DNA of 26,391 nucleotides from Guyanagaster necrorhizus. Lineage: Eukaryota > Basidiomycota > Agaricomycetes > Agaricales > Physalacriaceae. Position numbers and translations under genes: made by a program. The notes beneath the pieces were generated by a model that made no database searches, was not told where the DNA came from, and saw nothing but the letters and a program-made list of their open reading frames with translations. Positions 20,479 through 26,391 of the stretch are shown here, in pieces (position 1 is the first letter of the stretch; the number at the start of each line of letters is the position of its first letter). The stretch is taken from contig NW_025064914.1 of assembly GCF_019112545.1 (NCBI RefSeq), positions 167,701-194,091 on the forward strand. The letters run 5' to 3'.

Positions 20479-22578
20479 GGTGGCAGATGTTGTTGATTGG
20501 AAAATGCTGGCACAATGTATGGGGCCAGCAATGCCTCATTAAAGATATTGTGTATTTTCCAAGTAGCTGGCAGTCACAGTTTGTAAGTGCTCATGCCAAT
20601 TTTGAATAGGACAGGAAATGGGCTGGTTCACTTGTCAGCTAACTTGCATTTTAGATGTGGAAGATGAAGGTTGGATGTGTCAAGCCAAACCTTGTCATTG
20701 ATGGAGTATTGATGTGCAGGGCAACAATGCTTGTTATACTGGCTTTTTATGGAGGCAGTGGTCTTCACAAGGGCTGCTTTGGTTTCCATGTGGATTTTTG
20801 CCATGACAGTGGCAAAGTCAGTTGAAGCTGGTGTGGTTGTGTAATGTCATTCAGTATGTGTGACATTTGGGTGTCACCTATGATTGATAAAGAATGGGGT
20901 CTTTTCTGTGGCTGAGTGCATCCTGTTATTGTGTTGAAAGGCAGTGAGAGCCAACCATTCAACTCAATCATCTTGTCAGTAGTTGATGAACAAGCAGAGA
21001 TATTTCTCCACTTCTTGGTTCACATGTTTGGTCTGTCCATTGGTTTGGGGGTGATATGCAGTGGATGCATTATGCTTGATGTTTAGGAGCTGATAGAGGT
21101 CATCCAGAAACTTGGACATAAATTGTGGTTCCTGGTCAGAGATCACAACTTGGGGTATGCTATATTTGGCATAGACCTCATCATGCAAAATCTTTGCCCA
21201 TTCTTCAGAGGTCAACTCTGTCAAACAGGTGATTGGAATGATTGCTTTTGAGAAGTGATCAACAATGACAATGATGACATCATAGCTATTGCAGTCTAGG
21301 AGTCTGGTGATCATGTCAACTGAAATGTGGGTCTATAGTGATGATGGAACTTTGTTTGAGTGAAGTGGAGCCACTTAGACCTGTGTTGATGATTTGCCTC
21401 ACTGGCAAGCCTTGCATGCTTTGATGTAAGTGGTGATGTTATTATTCATTTTGGGCCACCAATATTCCTGCAGTACCAATTCCTTGGTTTTGGCAATGCC
21501 AGGATGGCCAGCAGTTGCATGGTCATGGCAAGTGGAAATGATTTTGCTGCATAGTCCTTGATCCCAGAGAATATAAATCTGCCTATTATAGCAGATCAGT
21601 TCTTCTTCTTTTGTCATCTCCTGCTTATGATTGAGGGATGGGACCACTTGTTGATCCCATTTGCAGTTGTCCCTAGTTGCACTCTGAATCTCCTCATGGA
21701 TCTCCTCCTCCATGGGCATTATCATGGCATGGAAGTGTTCAGGCCACAATAATGTTACTTCTTTGTTATCACTTCCTCCCTGATTGTGATTGGCCTGCTG
21801 GCTGAGAAGATCAGCCTTCTTGTTGGCTGTTCCTACTTTGTGATAGAGAGTGTATTAATACTGACTGAGTTTGGTCACCCATCTGGCTTGCTGGCAGTTC
21901 AGTTTCAGTGGCTGTTGGAAATATCTGAGATTTTGATGATCAGTCCAGATCTCAAAAACCTCTGTGGCCCCAATTAGGTAGTGTCACCATTCTTCTAAGG
22001 TGAGCATGATGGCAAGAAGTTCCTTGTCATAAATCTTGTAGTTTTGCTTGGTGACTGTGAGCACCTTGGATAAGAATGTGATGGAACACCACTTTCTATC
22101 TTGTTCTTGAGATAGAACAGCCCTGATTGCTCCTTTGCTTGAGTCAGCTTTGACTCAGAACCTTCCTTCCTGTGTTGGGATAGTGAGAACTATATCCTCA
22201 GCAAGTTGTCATTTGAGGTCATTGAAAGTGGCCTGCTGGAAGGATCTTCAGATCCAGAGTGCATTGCTGGTCAACTGGGTCATGGGTTGGACAATCTTGC
22301 TGTAGTCCTAGATAAAGCATTGGTAGAAATTTGTGAACCCAAGGAATGATTGTAACTCCTTTTTCTTGGTTGGTTCCAGCCATTCTGTTACTCCTGCCAC
22401 TTTGATAGGGTCTATCTTAATACTCTCTTTGCTGATGATAACCTCAAAGTATTCAGTTTTGAGTACCTCAAACTCATATTTCTCTGTCTTGAGGAATAAT
22501 TTGTGCTTTCTCATGAGAGCTAGCACTTGTCATACTAGTTTCTGGTGCTCCTCCTTCATTTTTGACATGATGAGGATG
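20479..22578 (-). pseudogene. pol: pol of element C: part of reverse transcriptase, RNase H and integrase
   Basis: Read on the minus strand from 22578. [15 protein letters not shown] is the sequence just after the reverse-transcriptase YxDD box, followed by FEVLKTEYFEVIIS and LQSFLGFTNFYQCF. RNase H follows at about 22240-21880 (LSQEQD, IYDKELLAIMLTLEEW, WTDHQNLRYF). The integrase zinc module is at 21400-21560 (HDHATAGHPGIAKTKEL, CKACQ). The catalytic core at 20976-21314 has [30 protein letters not shown] and the downstream Glu in NQEVEKYL. The tail is LPATWKIHNIFNEALLAPYI. Stops are mainly TGA. The gene is cut exactly at the catalytic box by element D and at its C-terminal side by element B. 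Confidence 0.85.
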
Positions 22579-23086
22579 TGTTACATGCATGCCACCAGCC
22601 TCCATGTCACCTCAACCAACCGTGAATCCAATCACACTACCCACTGGACTCTGACCACTTCCCATTACCTACTAATTTCATTTCACCAGTATCATTTCAC
22701 ATCTGTATTTCACATTGTAATATCTAGACCCCGAACTCGGTAATGAATACTGACACCAGAACCCAATGGAACCCAACTCGGAATTAGCTACCATTAGTAT
22801 ATAAAGCCATGTACATCATCATAGCTACTCAGTTCAAATATCAACTTGGATAAGCCATCTACACTTCGTACTCACCCCTCCCTATCTCATCCATTGGATT
22901 CTGCTCTGAAGGATACTCCTGTTCACTTCTCTGACAGAACTCCATTCTGTCCATCCTCCGTTCTGTCCATCCAGATCCTTGGGCTCCGACTCAAGGGTGA
23001 CATTGCCAATAGCTTCGTCAACACCCATGCACTCTGCCAGACTCCATGCGTGCACTCAAGCCCACTTGATTGGTATGTTCCTAACA
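22579..23086 (+). repeat. 5' LTR of element D
   Basis: Starts TGTTACATGC and ends CCTAACA (508 bp). A TATATAAAG box at 22798-22806 and a PBS-complementary stretch at 22831 place U3 and R. The partner LTR is not in the window, so the right boundary rests on TAACA followed at once by the PBS. Confidence 0.75.
22798..22806 (+). promoter_or_regulatory. TATA box of LTR D
   Basis: TATATAAAG lies 33 bp before the self-primer at 22831, the same geometry as in LTRs A and B. Confidence 0.6.
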
Positions 23087-23099
23087 GTATATTCAAACT
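22831..23099 (+). other. Self-primer (22831-22841) and primer-binding site (23089-23099) of element D
   Basis: The LTR has AGTTCAAATAT; the site 3 bp after the LTR end is ATATTCAAACT, whose reverse complement is AGTTTGAATAT. They differ only at CA/TG, so an ancestral AGTTCGAATAT would pair over 11 nt. No tRNA-type PBS is seen. This suggests self-priming in a second, unrelated LTR family. Confidence 0.5.
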
Positions 23100-23125
23100 C
23101 AAACCCTTGAGTCGAAAATTTTATC

Positions 23126-24544
23126 ATGTCCACCACATTTACCAAACCCACAGAGACCGATCCCAAACAAAGGCAGCCCACCCATCCAAACATGTTTTCC
23201 ATGGAAGACATTCCGGCCTCTGCCTCAAAGGAACAACCAGGCCTGTTCAGATCAGCCTCCAGTGGGGGACAACCTTCCCATAGGGAAACCTACAATCACT
23301 CTAGCTTCACTGCCCACCAATCTAATTATGACGATTCCCCTAACCCTTTTGACGCCACCAGCATCCCAACCAACGGGGCCCGATGGGCCAGCCTGATGTA
23401 TGGCATCCAAACTGACCCCTTATCCCTGGGCAACAACCATGGGAATCCAGACAGCCCAGACTCAGAGAGCAGAGATGAAGACACCCCTACTCATACTCCC
23501 ATCCGATGGGAACCGGCTGGCAATCCACCAAACCCTTTTCCAGGTGATCCAGGAGGTCCAGGTGGTCCCAATGGCCCAGGCAGTACTGATGGCCCCACAG
23601 GAAGTAACAATCCAAACCAGCAGGACATGTTCCTAGAATTCATGAACCTGTTACAAGGAGTCTCTGCCTCCCTCAACAACCCTAAACCAGCCACTGTCCA
23701 TACCAAGGTCAAGGAACCAGAACCATTTGATGGCTCTGACCCTCGCAAACTGAAGGCTTTCATTGTCTCCCTTCAGTTGAACTTCAATGACAGATCTACC
23801 ATGTTTGCAATGGATGCTAACAAAGTTAACTACACCATTTTATTCCTGGCTGGCACCATGCTCAACTGGTTCAAACCAGACATTCTTAACCCCAATCCAC
23901 AGAATCCACCAGCCTGGCAATTCTCCTATGCAGCCTTCTTAGATGAGCTTCATAGCAACTTTGGCCCCTTTGATGCTATCGGAGATGCTGAAGATGCATT
24001 AGAACACCTTCGGATGCGCGATGGTGATCAGATCATGAAGTATATGGTCCAATTCAACCAGTATGCTTCACAAATTGGGTATGGAGATAACTCTCTCTGC
24101 CATGCCTTTTACCATGGCCTCTGCACCCATATCAAGGATGACATGGCACACCATGGGAAGCCAAACAACCTTCATGATATACGCTTCCTTGCCCAAGAAC
24201 TTGATGCTTGCTACTGGACCTGGAAGACCGAAATTGCCCATGAAAACCGGGACAATAAATTCCCCAACCCCAAATCCAAGGGGTCTAACACTTCTTCCTT
24301 GGACTTCAGCTCCACACCAAAATCTACTGCCCCTAAGCCCTATGCCAACAAGCTAAGCAAAGATGGCCATCTTACTCAGGAAGAAAAAGACCACTGGTGC
24401 CAGAACAACCTTTGCATGTTCTGTGGAGCCAAACACAAGACTGAGGACTGCAACAAGCAGAAGGCAGCAGCCTCTGCCAAGGGGCGTGCAGCAGAGGTCG
24501 ACACCACTCCCATGGAACTGGCCCCGATGGAATCGAAAAACTAG
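23126..24544 (+). CDS. gag: Gag polyprotein of element D
   Basis: A single 472-codon frame from ATG 23126 to TAG 24542. The N-terminal part is polar and disordered, then comes a Gly/Pro-rich segment (FPGDPGGPGGPNGPG). The Ty3-type capsid spans about residues 195-370 (EPEPFDGSDPRKLKAFIVSL, LAGTMLNWFKPDIL, FLDELHSNFGPFDAIGDAED, LRMRDGDQIMKYMVQFNQYA). A C-terminal nucleocapsid knuckle reads CMFCGAKHKTEDC. The spacing is C-x2-C-x3-H-x4-C, one residue shorter before His than the usual x4, so zinc binding may be weakened. The protein would assemble the particle and bind RNA. The intact frame contrasts with the broken pol. The start follows a leader of only 39 nt after the LTR. Confidence 0.85.
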   Translation: MSTTFTKPTETDPKQRQPTHPNMFSMEDIPASASKEQPGLFRSASSGGQPSHRETYNHSSFTAHQSNYDDSPNPFDATSIPTNGARWASLMYGIQTDPLSLGNNHGNPDSPDSESRDEDTPTHTPIRWEPAGNPPNPFPGDPGGPGGPNGPGSTDGPTGSNNPNQQDMFLEFMNLLQGVSASLNNPKPATVHTKVKEPEPFDGSDPRKLKAFIVSLQLNFNDRSTMFAMDANKVNYTILFLAGTMLNWFKPDILNPNPQNPPAWQFSYAAFLDELHSNFGPFDAIGDAEDALEHLRMRDGDQIMKYMVQFNQYASQIGYGDNSLCHAFYHGLCTHIKDDMAHHGKPNNLHDIRFLAQELDACYWTWKTEIAHENRDNKFPNPKSKGSNTSSLDFSSTPKSTAPKPYANKLSKDGHLTQEEKDHWCQNNLCMFCGAKHKTEDCNKQKAAASAKGRAAEVDTTPMELAPMESKN

Positions 24545-24600
24545 GAAGCAACCCTGTTCCCTCTGTGCGAGTTCAGGGTTGCATCGACTGTATTCGCACA
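24535..24600 (+). promoter_or_regulatory. Predicted -1 ribosomal frameshift signal with H-type pseudoknot
   Basis: G AAA AAC (24535-24541) ends directly at the gag stop TAG, and pol continues in the -1 frame. After a 6-nt spacer (24542-24547) GCAACCCTG (24548-24556) pairs perfectly with CAGGGTTGC (24574-24582). The loop segment TGTGCGA (24564-24570) pairs perfectly with TCGCACA (24594-24600). That gives stem 1 of 9 bp, stem 2 of 7 bp, loop 1 of 7 nt and a final loop of 11 nt. On slippage the A-site pairing is kept (AAC to AAA) and the P-site codon changes AAA to GAA, a weaker fit than the classic A AAA AAC. Confidence 0.7.
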
Positions 24601-25856
24601 CTGGAGGTCATCACTCTCAATGCAACATCCCTTTCCAATCACTCCTTTCACATTCCCCTCTCAGCAGAATTGCCGACTACTATGGAACCCAATGGTTCCC
24701 CAACTTGTATCATCCTATGTTTTCTTGCCCTTATTGATTCTGGCTCTAGCCACTGCTTTGTTGACACTAAGTATGTAGCTGCCAATGAAATCCCCATTAA
24801 AACCATCCCTAGTGTGCAACTTCGATTATTTAATGGCTCCATTGGGAGCCGTATATCTCAAATCGCAACCATCCCCATCTGTTTCCTGTCTGGAGACACC
24901 TTCCCCATCGACTTCTATATCACTCCTCTGGATTCGTCTTGCAATCTTGTCCTAGGATACAACTGGCTCTCCCACTACAATCCACTGATTGACTGGGCTG
25001 AGAACAGTATCATTTTCTGCTCAAGCCACCAGGATCCCACTCCAACCAATTTCACAGCCTCCACTGCATCCCAGGGACTTCTGTGCCCACAGGACAACAG
25101 TCCACCCCTCTCTGAGCCTTTCAGCTCAAATCCAGGACTTCTGTGCCCACCAGACTCCACCAGTCCAACTCCCAGGGCTTCACCCCATTCCAAATCAACT
25201 TCGGGTAACCGGCGGACTCCGTTCCCATATGAACCCATCTACTCCTATCCTCCCTCAGAGTCTTTTACTATGAAAGCACATCCAAAGATCTCTATCATAT
25301 CCGCTGCCACATTTGTCTGAGCCAGTGCAGAAGAAGGTGCTCAGCAGTTCACACTGCAGCCTTCCTTGCCTAATATTGGAGCCAAAGCTGCATTCGCAGA
25401 ACCAGCAGATCTTTCACCAGTGCCAGTAGAGTACCATGATTTTGCAGATGTCTTCAGCGATATCCTCTCTGAAAAACTATCCAAACACAGGCCATATGAC
25501 CTCAAAATCAACCTCAAGGAAGGAACCTCTCCACCGCTTGGACCTATTTATTCTCTCTCAGAATCTGAACTCAAGGCCCTACAAGAGTTTATTGATGATA
25601 ATCTGCACAATGGGTTCATTACTCCGTCCCACTCTCCACACGGGGCTCCAGTTTTATTTGTCAAGAAAAAGACCAGTGAACTCTGACTTTGTGTCGACTA
25701 CCATGGCCTAAACAAAATCTCCAAGAAGGATCACTACTCTCTTCCTCTCATTTCTGATCTCCTCGACTCCACCCACTCTGCACACATCTACACCAAGCTC
25801 GACCTTTGGCATGCCTACCATCTTGTTCACATAGCTAAGGGGGATGAATGGAAAAC
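24541..25856 (+). pseudogene. pol: pol of element D: protease and N-terminal reverse transcriptase, truncated
   Basis: In the -1 frame relative to gag. The retropepsin-like protease has LALIDSGSSHCFVD at about 24730 and LVLGYNWLSHYNPLIDW, a fungal Ty3/gypsy signature. A Pro/Ser-rich spacer follows. From about 25420 comes the connection to reverse transcriptase ([97 protein letters not shown]). TGA codons at 25318 and 25684 interrupt the frame where Arg is expected at the second (LxLCVDY). Element E interrupts at 25857, before the YxDD box. The product cannot be functional. Confidence 0.85.
25069..25152 (+). repeat. 60-bp-spaced direct repeat in the protease-RT spacer of D
   Basis: GGACTTCTGTGCCCAC occurs at 25075 and again exactly 60 bp later at 25135, encoding GLLCP twice with similar Ser/Pro-rich surroundings. 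It looks like an in-frame 20-codon duplication in a disordered linker. Confidence 0.6.
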
Positions 25857-26280
25857 TGTTAGGCCCAAGCGTCACGTGGACTGATACACGTGATAAACAG
25901 ATGTCCCTTCGCACTTCGAGGGATCACCTGAGTTCACTAATATAAGTATCCGAACCGTGTGACTCAAGGTCAGAAGTAGACTCGAGGTAGAATGGTATGA
26001 ATAAACTTTAGCTCGAAGCTGGGGTATACCAGCAAGAGCTGTCGGTCTTAAATACTACATAGGTGTCGCTAAGAATATAACTACTAATTGTGTCGTTCTG
26101 TGTCTATGGTGCCCGTTGCCCTTGGGCATCGCTGTTGTACATAAAAAGGTAATTGTGCGTCGTCGAGCGTTGTCATCTCCAGGTGGTTCAGTTGTGCTTA
26201 CTAAGCCTTTTCCCGTGGTCTTGTGCTATGACTAAGCATAAATAGGGGTAAAAGAAAAGGAAAAAAGGAAAATCGTAACA
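25857..26280 (-). repeat. 3' LTR of element E
   Basis: 424 bp with TGTTA...TAACA ends. The self-primer TTAGCTCGAAGCT (plus-strand reading) is at 26008-26020 and retains the CG lost in A, B and C. A TATTTAAG box precedes it on the minus strand. I count about 20 CpG, against none or one in each LTR of A, B and C. Confidence 0.85.
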
Positions 26281-26295
26281 TTACCCCCTCGTTAA
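26281..26295 (-). other. Polypurine tract of element E
   Basis: The minus strand reads CTTAACGAGGGGGTAA into the LTR, matching the tracts of B and C. Confidence 0.75.
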
Positions 26296-26296
26296 G

Positions 26297-26313
26297 ACCA
26301 TCGTCCCGATGGT
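26297..26313 (-). other. Hairpin next to the polypurine tract, element E
   Basis: Minus strand ACCATCG-GGA-CGATGGT: a perfect 7-bp stem and 3-nt loop, overlapping nothing but the space between the pol stop (26314-26316) and the polypurine tract. Confidence 0.6.
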
Positions 26314-26391
26314 TCAACTAAGGGATAATTCATAATCGTGTATTGCGGTCTCCGCGTTCATATACTTTTCGTTGACCCATTGGTTAGATTC
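26314..26391 (-). CDS. pol: C-terminal end of pol (chromodomain), element E, partial
   Basis: The last 25 codons plus TGA read ESNQWVNEKYMNAETAI then HDYELSLS, matching the chromodomain ends of B and C without a stop or frameshift and with CpG retained. It starts outside the window. Function as in the B and C copies: the integrase-linked chromodomain. Confidence 0.75.
   Translation of the reverse strand, partial: ESNQWVNEKYMNAETAIHDYELSLS

Larger units (their letters stand above)
22579..25856 (+). mobile_element. Element D: Ty3/gypsy retrotransposon of a second family, 5' half
   Basis: Comprises a 5' LTR (508 bp), PBS, an open gag of 472 codons, a frameshift signal, protease and the start of the reverse transcriptase. 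It is inserted into element C (five bases before it: GGATG) and interrupted in its reverse transcriptase by element E at 25857. The rest should lie beyond E. It keeps more CpG than A-C and has only two stops seen in pol, so it is younger. Its capsid, Gly/Pro-rich linker and LTR differ from the A/B/C/E family. Confidence 0.85.
9898..26391 (-). mobile_element. Element C: chromodomain Ty3/gypsy retrotransposon in minus orientation, split by B and D
   Basis: Read on the minus strand, its 3' LTR (9898-10356), polypurine tract and chromodomain (10390-10609) lie left of element B. Its integrase, RNase H and part of the reverse transcriptase (20479-22578) lie right of B. Element D then interrupts it at 22579. 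Its protease, gag and 5' LTR are not in the window and should follow the far end of D. Removing B and one copy of the 5-bp duplication GTGAA makes the integrase tail and chromodomain continuous. C itself lies inside element A. The coordinates cover its span including nested elements. Confidence 0.85.
25857..26391 (-). mobile_element. Element E: 3' end of a young chromodomain Ty3/gypsy retrotransposon
   Basis: Minus strand: 3' LTR (25857-26280), polypurine tract, hairpin and the end of the chromodomain; the rest continues past the right edge. It is homologous to elements A, B and C but keeps its CpG sites. It is inserted into the reverse transcriptase of D. The five bases before it are AAAAC. 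Confidence 0.85.

Noticed and set aside
23491..23763. Minus-strand frame rich in Gly/Pro
   Set aside because: It is the antisense of the Gly/Pro-rich linker of D Gag, so the composition is a mirror of the coding strand.
1..26391. CRISPR array, bacterial operons, rRNA or complete tRNA genes
   Set aside because: There are no regularly spaced repeats of that kind, no ribosome-binding-site pattern and no cloverleaf. The intron-bearing genes and LTR elements are eukaryotic.

Overview
The window looks like nuclear DNA of a filamentous basidiomycete, most likely an agaricomycete. The evidence is 46-57 nt introns with GT(G/A)AGT- or GTATGT-type donors and CTNAY branch sites, a typical agaricomycete F-box/LRR-like gene, a fungal kinase relic, and nested chromodomain Ty3/gypsy retrotransposons. 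The species cannot be named from the sequence. All calls were made by eye without database searches.

Layout. Positions 1-4,400 are a CpG-containing, gene-bearing flank. It holds an apparently intact four-exon F-box gene (minus, 591-2177) and a damaged C2H2 zinc-finger gene (minus, 2800-3467). Next comes a broken protein-kinase-like gene (minus, about 4670-5521). From 5766 to the right edge everything is a nest of five LTR retrotransposons. Element A (plus) is cut at 9898 by element C (minus). C is cut at 10610 by element B (plus, complete 9.9 kb, 5-bp target duplication GTGAA) and again at 22579 by element D (plus). D is cut at 25857 by element E (minus), which runs off the window. A, B, C and E are one chromodomain family (TGTTA...TAACA LTRs). 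D is a second Ty3/gypsy family.

Decay. A, B and C have almost no CpG. Their in-frame stops are mostly TGA, and the two LTRs of B differ mainly as TG in one copy against CA in the other, the pattern left by C-to-T change at methylated CpG. D is less decayed and E keeps about 20 CpG in its 424-bp LTR, so the degree of decay matches the nesting order.

Most interesting signals. (1) The gag-pol junction of D carries a textbook -1 frameshift layout: G AAA AAC directly before the gag TAG, a 6-nt spacer, a perfect 9-bp stem, and a loop that pairs over 7 bp with downstream sequence (H-type pseudoknot). (2) Both LTR families have a primer-binding site complementary to a stretch of their own LTR about 33-35 bp after a TATA box, which points to Tf1-like self-primed reverse transcription. 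(3) The A/B family has about 2.2 kb of coding-like sequence upstream of the capsid, starting with a conserved hydrophobic segment. (4) A short hairpin is kept between the pol stop and the polypurine tract. (5) An unidentified insert of about 1.8 kb inside B carries three tRNA T-arm-like hairpins.
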